NCBI GenBank assembly: GCA_039811185.1
Contig: JBDHYF010000008.1
Span: 1-64,000, forward strand
DNA length: 64,000 nucleotides
DNA from: JAEZDR01 sp039811185
GTDB taxonomy: Bacteria > Bacteroidota > Bacteroidia > Chitinophagales > Chitinophagaceae
Direction of reading: 5' to 3'
Of this stretch, positions 34,468 to 43,079 are shown piece after piece. The position numbers were made by a program, and so were the translations under genes. The notes below the pieces were generated by a model that worked only from the letters and a program-made list of their open reading frames with translations, ran no database searches and had not been told where the DNA came from. The first letter of the stretch is position 1. Each line of letters starts with the position of its first letter.

Positions 34468-35811
34468 TCAACCGGCATCACGTTCTGTTGTGTTTTCTTC
34501 TTTTAAATTTAACCGGTACCAGTCAATCTTTCTCGAATAATACATTACCAACCCAAGAATTACAAATACACCGATACTGCCAATCAACAAAGCATAATCC
34601 TGCAGTTGAATAATGACGAAAATAAACGCATAAAGCAGGGTAAGAATTCCCGTTACCAAGAAGGTTAAACGCCGCGACTTCAAGATGGCGCTTACATATC
34701 CGGCAATCAGCAGCAACGTAAGCACAGCAGAAATAACAAATGCAAAGTTGAAGTGAACGTGCTCAGACAACGACAGCAGAAGCGTGTAAAACACCACCAG
34801 CGCAACACCTACAAGAATGTATTGAACCGGATGAATGAAAATTTTGTTGAGCACTTCAATAAAGAAGAACACCAAAAACGTAAAGCCGATAAACAAGATG
34901 GCGTATCGCATGCTTCTATATGATTTTTGGTAACTGTCAACCGGCAGCAGTAAATCGATTCCAAACGATGACTGGCCGATAGAATAGTTGTTGTTTATCC
35001 ACGATTGAGGAAAATTTCTGTTCAGATGTAACACCTTCCAGTGTGCAGAAAACCCATCCGGTGTAACTGTTCGCCAGTCGGGCAAAAAGGCGCCGTTAAA
35101 ACTTGGGTTCGGCCATTTTGAGGTGACGGCTATCTCCGTTGTTTTACCAACAGGTGTAAAATATAAAAGCTGGCTTCCCTTTAGATGTAAGGTAAAGCTG
35201 AACCGGCTTACAATGCTGTCGGATGCAGTAGCCACAATTTGTGCATGAATGCCGCTGTTTACAATGTCGTTCGAAGGAACGCCCGGATTAAAGGCAACCT
35301 GCGTTTGATTCCATTGTAGCTTAACCTGATTTTGAATTCCTCTTAAATCGTTAATACCCACTGTAAACACCGCTTTATCGAAAAGTATGTTGCGTGGGTC
35401 GATATCATAAGCCGATAAATCAATTTTATCGAAGCTGCCTGTAACATCTATCGTAGAATGATATACCACAATATCGTAGATGCCGCGCCGCCTTTTTTCC
35501 GGACTGATACTGCTTTTTATAGAAAGCTGATGGGGGAGGATGTGAAGGTATTCTTTTACCTGAACCAGCTTTTCTGCTGAGTCTCTCTTCGAAAACTCTT
35601 TAACGTAGCGGTAATAGGGTATGGAAATAAACGGACCGGAAAGGGTTTGCTCTTCCGCCCATTTAGCGCTCACTTCACGAATGGCTTCTTTCTGCCGGAA
35701 CTCTCGTTCAACAATCAGGTCGCGGATCATCGCAGTGGGTATCAGCAGTAATAAGCCAATGAATACAATTGCACCAACTTTAAAATAAATGTTGTTCTTT
35801 AAGTTCTTCAT
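34468..35811 (-). CDS. creD: CreD-like inner-membrane protein
   Basis: The 447-residue protein has an N-terminal membrane helix (KVGAIVFIGLLLLIPTAMIR), a large periplasmic domain (from EEQTLSGPFISIPYY to about residue 290) and six C-terminal helices. This is the CreD/COG4452 layout. In enterobacteria CreD belongs to the CreBC stress regulon and affects colicin tolerance and envelope integrity. No creBC genes are present here. It is the last gene of a minus-strand run that includes the small protein and GH15 genes. Confidence 0.9.
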   Translation of the reverse strand: MKNLKNNIYFKVGAIVFIGLLLLIPTAMIRDLIVEREFRQKEAIREVSAKWAEEQTLSGPFISIPYYRYVKEFSKRDSAEKLVQVKEYLHILPHQLSIKSSISPEKRRRGIYDIVVYHSTIDVTGSFDKIDLSAYDIDPRNILFDKAVFTVGINDLRGIQNQVKLQWNQTQVAFNPGVPSNDIVNSGIHAQIVATASDSIVSRFSFTLHLKGSQLLYFTPVGKTTEIAVTSKWPNPSFNGAFLPDWRTVTPDGFSAHWKVLHLNRNFPQSWINNNYSIGQSSFGIDLLLPVDSYQKSYRSMRYAILFIGFTFLVFFFIEVLNKIFIHPVQYILVGVALVVFYTLLLSLSEHVHFNFAFVISAVLTLLLIAGYVSAILKSRRLTFLVTGILTLLYAFIFVIIQLQDYALLIGSIGVFVILGLVMYYSRKIDWYRLNLKEENTTERDAG

Positions 35812-35900
35812 TCAGCAGAATGATTTTAGAGAATAAAAATAGCAATAGTTAATCGCTGCTTAACAATCTGCCGAACATATTTTCTGTGGTGCATCGCCCA

Positions 35901-36059
35901 TCAATCCTTTTTCTCGTTCTTGCGCGCTTTATCCCGGTCGTGAGGAATAGCATTTTCCCCATTATTAAGCCCCATCAGTTGTTCATTTAAATTGCCGGTT
36001 TTTTGCAGATGTTCAATGCCTTCATTCGTTTGTTTTTGATCTGTTTTATTGTCTTTCAT
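35901..36059 (-). CDS. Small charged protein (52 residues)
   Basis: A complete frame encodes MKDNKTDQKQTNEGIEHLQK and ends HDRDKARKNEKKD. It is very hydrophilic, rich in Lys, Asn, Asp and Gln, with no signal peptide. It lies 21 bp downstream of the GH15 stop on the same strand, so it is probably the next gene of that operon. Composition resembles stress-induced, intrinsically disordered small proteins; no family is recognised. Confidence 0.5.
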   Translation of the reverse strand: MKDNKTDQKQTNEGIEHLQKTGNLNEQLMGLNNGENAIPHDRDKARKNEKKD

Positions 36060-36080
36060 AACGTTTTTTTTTTTGAATTG

Positions 36081-37928
36081 TCATTTTTGTGTTTTCGATA
36101 TTTTTTGAATCATTGGCGTCTTTGGAGTAATGGCGTTATTCAGTTCAATTGCTGCGCTTATCAATGCCAAATGAGTGAAAGCCTGTGGGAAATTGCCAAG
36201 GTGTTCCCCTTTCATTCCAATCTGTTCTGCGTATAACCCAAGGTGGTTGGCGTATCCCATCATCTTTTCAAAATGTTCTTTTGCTTTTTGTGTATCGCCC
36301 TGCAATGCAAGGCATTCAATATGCCAGAACGAGCAAATGGTGAAGGTGCCCTCAATGCCTTTCAGTCCATCAATTTCCTTTCCTTCTTCGAGGTAGCGAT
36401 AGATGAGCACATCGCTGCGCAAATCTTTATCAATCGCCTGCATGGTTAGTTTCCATTTTTCTGAATGAGGAGAGATAACGTTTAGTATCGGCATCAGCAG
36501 TGTGCTTGCATCAACCGACGTTCCGCCTTCATATTGTACAAACGATTGACGCTCATCGCTCCAAAATCTTTCCATCATATCATGGTACAACTGATTCCGG
36601 ATTTTTTTCCAGTTGATGAAGTCGTACGGAAAAGAGAAGTGGTCGCCAATTTTAATGGCGCGGTCAATCGCCACCCAGCACATCATCTTGGAAAATAAAA
36701 ATGATCTTTTCTTTCCACGGACTTCCCAAATGCTGTGATCGGGTTGCTGATGGTTATGGATTACGAGGTCGATATAGCTCACAATAATTTTCCAGTATTC
36801 ATAAGTGATGTCGCCGCCGTGGCGGACAAAAATGAAAATGGTTTCGAGCAGTTCGCCATAAATATCCATCTGCAACTGGCGGTGTGCATCATTTCCAATC
36901 CGCACGGGCTTCGAATGTTTATATCCTTCCAAATAATCGAGCGTCGATTCCTGTAAATCAGTTTTACCGTCAACCGAAAACATTAACTGCAATTCCTGAC
37001 GTGTACTTTGCGCTTTCACCCACTGCAAAAAATGTTCAGCCTCCTCTACAAAGCCAAGTTGCAGAAAAGCGTGCATCGCAAAAGCAGCGTCTCGTATCCA
37101 GGTGTAACGATAGTCCCAGTTGCGGCCATGCCCGATCGATTCAGGAAGGCTGAAGGTGGGCGCAGCTACCATGGAGCCCGTGCTTCCGCAGATCAGCAAC
37201 TTGAGTGTGAGCGCCGATCGCCTCACCATTTCCTGCCAGTGTCCCGTGTAGTTAATCTTCGAAATCCATCCCTGCCAGAAGTCGATGGTTTTGAAATACG
37301 TGAAGTCGAAATACTGTTGCAGATTTTCCACTTCATCCTCTTGCTCCGATTGAAGAATAAATATGCCCGATTCGCCTTCGTTTAACGTAAAGTTGCTCAC
37401 GGCATCTTGTCCTTCTACCGATAGTTCCGCTGTACTCCGGAGCACGAACGCGGGCTGATTTGCTGCGGCGGTGGGCTTAAACAAAAGTCCTTCATTTGTT
37501 TTTATGACAGAATGATTGGATGCTGCATAATTGAAACGAGGAGCACATCGCACCTGATAAGAAATTCTGCCGCGGATTGTGGCTACTTTCCGCACCAACA
37601 CAGAATGATAGTGATTGTCGATAACCGGCATAAAATCGATGATCTCTGCAATGCCTTCTTCCGAAAAGAAACGTGTGAGCAAGACGTTTGTATCGGGGAG
37701 ATATAATTGTTTAGCAACTTTATCTTCGATTTCAGGATCAATGGAAAACGAACCTCCTTTCTCCGAATCGAGCAGTTTGCAAAAAAGAGAAGGCGAATCG
37801 AACCGCGGAAAACACATAAAGTCTAAAGAAGCATTCAGCGACACAAGGGCCACCGTGTGCAGGTTTCCGATGATTCCATAGTCTTCTATCGGAAGGTATT
37901 TTTCATTTTTTACTTTTCGTTTCGCCAT
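36081..37928 (-). CDS. Glycoside hydrolase family 15 protein (glucoamylase/trehalase-like)
   Basis: The 615-residue cytosolic enzyme has the N-terminal beta domain marker EDYGIIGNLHTVALVSLNAS and FPRFDSPSLFCKLLD. The (alpha/alpha)6 catalytic domain follows from about residue 225 with RNWDYRYTWIRDAAFAMHAF and EGTFTICSFWHIECLAL, which include the candidate general acid and base glutamates. Relatives split trehalose or alpha-glucans to glucose. No signal peptide is present, so the substrate would be internal. The start at 37928 (MAKRKVKNEKYLPIEDYG) overlaps the end of the SDR gene by 26 bp. Confidence 0.92.
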   Translation of the reverse strand: MAKRKVKNEKYLPIEDYGIIGNLHTVALVSLNASLDFMCFPRFDSPSLFCKLLDSEKGGSFSIDPEIEDKVAKQLYLPDTNVLLTRFFSEEGIAEIIDFMPVIDNHYHSVLVRKVATIRGRISYQVRCAPRFNYAASNHSVIKTNEGLLFKPTAAANQPAFVLRSTAELSVEGQDAVSNFTLNEGESGIFILQSEQEDEVENLQQYFDFTYFKTIDFWQGWISKINYTGHWQEMVRRSALTLKLLICGSTGSMVAAPTFSLPESIGHGRNWDYRYTWIRDAAFAMHAFLQLGFVEEAEHFLQWVKAQSTRQELQLMFSVDGKTDLQESTLDYLEGYKHSKPVRIGNDAHRQLQMDIYGELLETIFIFVRHGGDITYEYWKIIVSYIDLVIHNHQQPDHSIWEVRGKKRSFLFSKMMCWVAIDRAIKIGDHFSFPYDFINWKKIRNQLYHDMMERFWSDERQSFVQYEGGTSVDASTLLMPILNVISPHSEKWKLTMQAIDKDLRSDVLIYRYLEEGKEIDGLKGIEGTFTICSFWHIECLALQGDTQKAKEHFEKMMGYANHLGLYAEQIGMKGEHLGNFPQAFTHLALISAAIELNNAITPKTPMIQKISKTQK

Positions 37929-38934
37929 AATCAGCATTTTTTTTTGTAAGGCGTTTCATCAGGCATGCTGCTGTAAAAAGGCCGCCTGCAAACCACAATA
38001 ATCTGCGATTCATCGACATCCAAAGTGTAATGCTGTAATGCTTCGAAATGGCGCTGAAATCGCCATAGGCGCCGCGGTCTTCTTCTACCGCCGACCATAC
38101 GTTATTCGGCCTTCCCGGCACATCCGGAATGCTTGTTTGCTGCCCCTCAAACCCGGTGTTTGCAAGCACTTCGTCGGCATACCAGTCCGCAATTTTGTTT
38201 CCGATAATGGCTTTGTAGGTTGGGTATCCCACATAAATTTCGCGTCGGTTATGTTGTGCGGCAAACACAATTGCTCGGGCAGCAACTTCCGGCGCATACA
38301 CTTGCCCCATCGGCCGTGGCTTGTTCGGTAATTTACTCAGCACCCATCCAAATTGCGTTGTGTTCATGGCCGGAAGCTGCACCATACAGGTTTTAATTTT
38401 GCTGTTGTTATGCATCAGTTCTGTGCGCAGCGAATCGTAAAATCCCTGTATACCATGTTTTGCACCACAGTAGGCAGACTGCAGTGGAATGCCGCGGTAA
38501 GCAAGTGCCGATCCTACTAAAACAATCGAACCTTTATTTCGAGGCTGCATTCTTTTCAAGGCCGACATGGTGCCGTACACTTGTCCCAGATAAGTTACTT
38601 CGGTAACGCGCTTAAATTCTTCCGGCGATATTTTATCGAATGGCGCAAACACGCTGTTCATCGCATTGTTAATCCAGATGTCGATAGGCCCAAAACGGCT
38701 TTCGGTTTGTTCGGCTGCGGCTTCTACAGCGGCGGCGTCAGCAACATCAGTAACAATCGGCAATGCGGTTCCACCCAGGCTCTCCACCTCTTTAGCGGTG
38801 GCAGCGAGCTGCTGTTCGCTTCTTGCAAGCAGCGCAACTTTTGCTCCGCGTTTACCATACTCCCATGCTGTGGCACGTCCTACGCCGCCAGTAGCGCCGG
38901 TAATCACTACCACTTCGTTTATAGCTTTGCTCAT
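37903..38934 (-). CDS. SDR family oxidoreductase with C-terminal membrane segment
   Basis: The 343-residue protein has a Rossmann TGATGGVG motif near residues 14-21, the NAD(P) region LLARSEQQL, NNAMNSVF and the catalytic Tyr/Lys in SAYCGAKHG. A hydrophobic segment (LLWFAGGLFTAACLMKRL) near the end suggests membrane attachment. Substrate unknown. It overlaps GH15 by 26 bp and follows the glycosylase gene after 82 bp. The start MSKAINEVVVITGAT at 38934 is preferred to in-frame ATGs upstream that precede the Rossmann motif by an unlikely distance. Confidence 0.9.
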   Translation of the reverse strand: MSKAINEVVVITGATGGVGRATAWEYGKRGAKVALLARSEQQLAATAKEVESLGGTALPIVTDVADAAAVEAAAEQTESRFGPIDIWINNAMNSVFAPFDKISPEEFKRVTEVTYLGQVYGTMSALKRMQPRNKGSIVLVGSALAYRGIPLQSAYCGAKHGIQGFYDSLRTELMHNNSKIKTCMVQLPAMNTTQFGWVLSKLPNKPRPMGQVYAPEVAARAIVFAAQHNRREIYVGYPTYKAIIGNKIADWYADEVLANTGFEGQQTSIPDVPGRPNNVWSAVEEDRGAYGDFSAISKHYSITLWMSMNRRLLWFAGGLFTAACLMKRLTKKNADYGETKSKK

Positions 38935-39016
38935 TTTTTTATTGCAAGGCATCAAACATCGAACCGAGATGGGCAACAAATTGTAGTTGTGAGGGCAGCG
39001 CAAGGCTGTTGAGGAG

Positions 39017-39634
39017 TCAGCGTTTCCCGCTTACAAACGGATTGTCTTTTATATAAAACCGATAGGGCAGCAGCGTATCCGAACCGGCATAATCCACACC
39101 GATGCGCGGCGTAGTAACGATTTGCTTTGGGGTAACGCGGTAGCCATCGTCCACAATAAAAATTTCATCTCCTCTTAAATCTTGTCCGGTGTGCAACTTG
39201 TGTATGCCCAAGGCTTTGCAAACTTTGCCCGGCCCTTTTGTTATGGTAAAGGGTTTTTGATGTACCTGATACCGCGCCTGCATCCACTCTTCACCGAGCA
39301 CAGGCGCTGCGGCCCGCACCAGCACAGCGTTTGGAATACCGGGCCGGTTGGTAACCACGTTAAACAGATAATGAACGCCATAACAGAGGTAGACGTATGC
39401 CAGTCCGCCATTTTTATACATTACCTCCGTTCGCGCTGTTCTGCGGTTATTGTAAGCGTGAGAAGCTTTATCGAAAATGCCGTTGTATGCTTCGGTTTCT
39501 GTAACCCTTGCGGCCGTAGTCACTCCGCCGATCCGTGTAACAATTATTTTTCCGAGCAGTTGTTTGCTAATCCTCACAACATCGCCGCCGGTATAAAATT
39601 CGCGTGGCAATTTCTCCAGTTTGTCGATATCCAT
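39017..39634 (-). CDS. DNA-3-methyladenine glycosylase (AAG/MPG family)
   Basis: The 205-residue base-excision repair enzyme removes alkylated purines such as 3-methyladenine. Family motifs include LPREFYTGGDVVRISKQLLG at the start, ARVTETEAYNGIFDKASHAY with the catalytic Glu, YGVHYLFNVVTN and GPGKVCKALGI. ATG at 39634 is used rather than a TTG two codons earlier. It appears to lead a minus-strand run with SDR and GH15 genes, a combination seen in general stress-type loci. Confidence 0.95.
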   Translation of the reverse strand: MDIDKLEKLPREFYTGGDVVRISKQLLGKIIVTRIGGVTTAARVTETEAYNGIFDKASHAYNNRRTARTEVMYKNGGLAYVYLCYGVHYLFNVVTNRPGIPNAVLVRAAAPVLGEEWMQARYQVHQKPFTITKGPGKVCKALGIHKLHTGQDLRGDEIFIVDDGYRVTPKQIVTTPRIGVDYAGSDTLLPYRFYIKDNPFVSGKR

Positions 39635-39699
39635 ATCCAATATAAATCAGCTTTTATTTTTTGTTTGCCTTAATTTCATCCGCTTAAAAATAGCATTCG

Positions 39700-40476
39700 T
39701 TGTTAAAAGAAATTGTCATTGCAATAGAATCCTATATCCAGGCGCATCGGTTTATTAAACAGCACAGACTGTGGAAATGGATTTTAATTCCGGGTATTAT
39801 ATACGCCATACTCTTTGTGGTGAGCATGTATTTTTTTGGACAAAGTGCCAGCAGCGTAATTGAGTGGTTAAGTTTGAAAACCGGATTGAAAACATGGCTC
39901 GACAAAATGAACAGCGGCTTTCTTGGGTTTCTTGCAACGCTTGCCGGACTAATATTGTGGCTGATTTTAATGCTGTTTTATTTTTCGCTGTTTAAGTATA
40001 TCTGGCTCATTGTAGGCTCACCTGTTTTTGCCGGTTTAAGTGAGAAAACAGCGAGTATTTTACGCAACGAAACCTACAAATTCAACACTGTACAATTTTT
40101 AAAAGATATTGGGAGGGGAGTGCGGTTAAGTGTGCGCAACGCACTTTGGCAAACGGTTTATTTTGTGGCCATTGTTGTTTTGTCTTTACTTCCTGTTGCC
40201 GGTTGGATTGCGCCATTGGTTGCTCTTTTTATTGAAAGCTTTTACTATGGTTTTTCGATGCTCGACTATAGTTGCGAGCGGAATAAAATGAGTGCTTCTG
40301 AAAGCATCTACTTTGTAAACCAGCACAAAGGGCTGGCTATCGGCAACGGCATGGTGTTTTATCTGATGCACTGGCTGCCGGTTGTAGGATGGGTGCTCGC
40401 ACCGGCTTATGCCGTAATTGCGGCAACTTTTTCTATGCTGAAATACAACGACATTCCATTATCCGAAAAGCAATGA
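39700..40476 (+). CDS. EI24/CysZ-like membrane protein
   Basis: The 258-residue protein has about five membrane helices, an N-terminal AHRFIKQHRLWKWILIPGII and a conserved VAGWIAPLVALFIESFYYGF, as in EI24 (etoposide-induced 2.4) family proteins, some of which are sulfate transporters (CysZ). The start is TTG at 39700; no ATG fits, and residues from here match relatives. Its stop overlaps the start of the next gene (ATGA). Substrate unknown. Confidence 0.85.
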   Translation: MLKEIVIAIESYIQAHRFIKQHRLWKWILIPGIIYAILFVVSMYFFGQSASSVIEWLSLKTGLKTWLDKMNSGFLGFLATLAGLILWLILMLFYFSLFKYIWLIVGSPVFAGLSEKTASILRNETYKFNTVQFLKDIGRGVRLSVRNALWQTVYFVAIVVLSLLPVAGWIAPLVALFIESFYYGFSMLDYSCERNKMSASESIYFVNQHKGLAIGNGMVFYLMHWLPVVGWVLAPAYAVIAATFSMLKYNDIPLSEKQ

Positions 40477-41186
40477 ACCCACAAGTTTATCTTATTCCCA
40501 CTGTGCTCGACGAAGATGCTGATGCACTGTCGGCATTGCCGGTTACCCTGAAAACTGTAGTTGCCGGCTGCAATGTTTTTTTCGTGGAAAATGAACGTAC
40601 CGCCAGAAGATTTTTTAAGCGGATATGGAAAGAAATGGTGATCGACGATTATCAGTGGCATACCATTCACAAAGCAGAGAAGGAAGTGTTGGAAAAGTTC
40701 CGCAGGCATTTGGCGAAAGGCGATGTGGTAGGTATTGTGAGCGAAGCCGGTTGCCCGGCGGTGGCCGATCCCGGACAAACGCTGGTAAGGGAGGCGCAGC
40801 GGCTGAAGGCGGTTGTAAAGCCGTTGGTAGGACCGAACTCAATTCTTTTGGCATTAATGGCGAGCGGGATGAATGGTCAGCAATTCAGCTTTCACGGCTA
40901 TTTGCCGGTGGATAAAGTTGAGCGAAAAAAGATGTTGAAGCAATTGGAGATGGAGTCCGAAAAAACTTCTGCCACACAAATCTTTATTGAAACGCCTTAT
41001 CGTAACAACCAATTAATTGACGATGCCATCGCCTCTCTGCAACCCACAACATTATTTTGTATTGCCGCTTCCTTAACATCAGCCAAAGAAAATATCCGGA
41101 CGAAAACAATTGCAGAATGGCGACAAAAAAAGCCGGACATCCATAAGCTGCCGGCTATATTTTTACTTCAGGCTGCACAGCCCTGA
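40473..41186 (+). CDS. Tetrapyrrole-methylase family protein, RsmI-like
   Basis: The 237-residue SAM-dependent methyltransferase-type protein begins MNPQVYLIPTVLDEDADALS and has SEAGCPAVADPG near residue 88, the counterpart of the GTPGISDPG loop of RsmI (16S rRNA 2'-O-methylation at C1402). VGPNSILLALMASGMNGQQF and IFIETPYRNNQLID further match. The loop differs from canonical RsmI, and this shorter type is a common Bacteroidota paralogue, so the target RNA is not certain. Overlaps the EI24 stop by 4 bp and converges on lepA with a 6-bp gap. Confidence 0.85.
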   Translation: MNPQVYLIPTVLDEDADALSALPVTLKTVVAGCNVFFVENERTARRFFKRIWKEMVIDDYQWHTIHKAEKEVLEKFRRHLAKGDVVGIVSEAGCPAVADPGQTLVREAQRLKAVVKPLVGPNSILLALMASGMNGQQFSFHGYLPVDKVERKKMLKQLEMESEKTSATQIFIETPYRNNQLIDDAIASLQPTTLFCIAASLTSAKENIRTKTIAEWRQKKPDIHKLPAIFLLQAAQP

Positions 41187-41192
41187 CGACTC

Positions 41193-42977
41193 TTAATCCA
41201 GCTTCAACACGGCTAAAAATGCTTCCTGTGGAATTTCAACGTTTCCTATCTGGCGCATTCTCTTCTTCCCTTCTTTTTGTTTTTCGAGAAGTTTTCTCTT
41301 CCGGCTGATGTCGCCGCCGTAACATTTAGCGGTAACGTCTTTGCGCATAGCGCTGATGTTCTCTCTCGCAATTACCTTGGCGCCGATGGCCGCCTGAATA
41401 GCGATAAGAAACTGCTGGCGCGGCAACAATTCTTTCAGTTTTTCGCAAAGCTTTCTTCCAAAATCCTGTGCGCGGCTGCGGTGAATCAGCGCGCTTAGCG
41501 CATCCACTTTTTCGCTGTTAAGAAGGATGTCCATCTTCACAATATCCGCCTCACGGTATCCGATGGGATTATAGTCGAACGAAGCATATCCACGCGTTTG
41601 CGATTTAAGCTTGTCGTAAAAATCGAATACAATTTCCGTAAGCGGCATCTCAAATATCAACTCTACACGCGTGGGAGTGAGATAGCTTTGGTTGATTAAA
41701 ATTCCCCTCTTGCCTAAACAGAGCGTCATAATGTTTCCAATGTAGTCGGGCAGCGTAATAATCTGTGCTTTAATAAAAGGCTCTTCTATATAATCGAGCT
41801 TGGTTGGGTCGGGCATTTCGGAGGGATTGTTCACCACAATTTTTTCCCCTTTTGCCGTAAAGGCGTTGAAGCTTACGTTGGGAACCGTGGTAATTACGCT
41901 CTGATTAAATTCACGTTCCAGCCGCTCCTGAATAATCTCCATGTGCAGCAATCCAAGAAACCCGCAACGAAAACCAAAGCCCAAGGCTTGCGATGTTTCA
42001 ATCTCGTAAGTAAGCGAGGCGTCGTTCAACTGGAGCTTGTCCATACAGTCGCGCAGCTCTTCAAAATCTTCGGTAACCACAGGAAATATTCCGGCAAAAA
42101 CCATCGGCTTTACCTCTTCAAACCCATGAATCATTTCGCCCGGCTGGCTTACCAGCGTAATGGTGTCGCCAACCTTTACCTCTTTGGCATTTTTAATACC
42201 GGTGATAATGTATCCCACGTCGCCCGCCTTCACTTCGCCGGCAGGAGAGAGGCCGAGTTTCAGATGGCCGATTTCATCTGCTTCATAGGTTTTATCCGTG
42301 GCAATAAATTTTACTTTATCACCTTTTTTCACCGTGCCGTTAAACACCCGGAAGTAAGCAATGATACCGCGGAAGCTATTGAATACACTGTCGAAAATCA
42401 AAGCTTGCAGCGGCGCCGCTTCATCGCCCTTGGGTGCAGGAATGCGTTCTACCACTGCTTCTAAAATGGCTTCAATGCCGATTCCGCTTTTTCCGCTCGC
42501 AAGTAAAATATCTTCGTCTTTACAGCCAATCAGTTCAATAATTTGATCTTTCACCTCGGCAATCATAGCGCCTTCCATATCAATTTTATTGATTACAGGA
42601 ATAATTTCGAGATCGTTGTCGATGGCGAGATAGAGGTTAGAAATTGTTTGCGCCTGAATGCCCTGACTGGCGTCTACGAGCAGCAGCGCGCCTTCGCAGG
42701 CAGCAAGTGCACGGCTAACTTCATAACTAAAGTCCACGTGTCCCGGCGTATCAATGAGGTTAAAAACATATTGCCGGCCATTTAAATGATAGTTCATTTG
42801 AATGGCTTTGCTTTTTATGGTGATGCCTTTTTCGCGTTCCAGATCCATATCGTCTAAAACCTGATTCATCATGTCTCTTTCACTGATGGTTTTGGTGTGC
42901 TCGAGCAGCCTGTCGGCAAGCGTACTTTTACCGTGATCGATATGGGCAATGATGCAAAAATTTCTAATATTTTTCAT
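41193..42977 (-). CDS. lepA: Elongation factor 4 (LepA GTPase)
   Basis: The 594-residue ribosome-associated GTPase has IAHIDHGKSTLADRLLEHT (P-loop), LEREKGITIKSKAIQM (switch I), DTPGHVDFSYEVSRAL (switch II), NKID and SGKSGIG. The LepA-specific C-terminal domain follows, with CYGGDISRKRKLLEKQKEGK. The length is standard. It appears to be a monocistronic gene; a convergent RsmI-like gene lies 6 bp downstream. Confidence 0.98.
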   Translation of the reverse strand: MKNIRNFCIIAHIDHGKSTLADRLLEHTKTISERDMMNQVLDDMDLEREKGITIKSKAIQMNYHLNGRQYVFNLIDTPGHVDFSYEVSRALAACEGALLLVDASQGIQAQTISNLYLAIDNDLEIIPVINKIDMEGAMIAEVKDQIIELIGCKDEDILLASGKSGIGIEAILEAVVERIPAPKGDEAAPLQALIFDSVFNSFRGIIAYFRVFNGTVKKGDKVKFIATDKTYEADEIGHLKLGLSPAGEVKAGDVGYIITGIKNAKEVKVGDTITLVSQPGEMIHGFEEVKPMVFAGIFPVVTEDFEELRDCMDKLQLNDASLTYEIETSQALGFGFRCGFLGLLHMEIIQERLEREFNQSVITTVPNVSFNAFTAKGEKIVVNNPSEMPDPTKLDYIEEPFIKAQIITLPDYIGNIMTLCLGKRGILINQSYLTPTRVELIFEMPLTEIVFDFYDKLKSQTRGYASFDYNPIGYREADIVKMDILLNSEKVDALSALIHRSRAQDFGRKLCEKLKELLPRQQFLIAIQAAIGAKVIARENISAMRKDVTAKCYGGDISRKRKLLEKQKEGKKRMRQIGNVEIPQEAFLAVLKLD

Positions 42978-43079
42978 AAAGGGTGCAAAAATAGCCGTTT
43001 CGCCATCAATATTATTTTTTCGCTCAGGCGGGAAACAGAAAATTATCTCAAAAATTGTTAAAGGCTGTGTTTATCGTAT

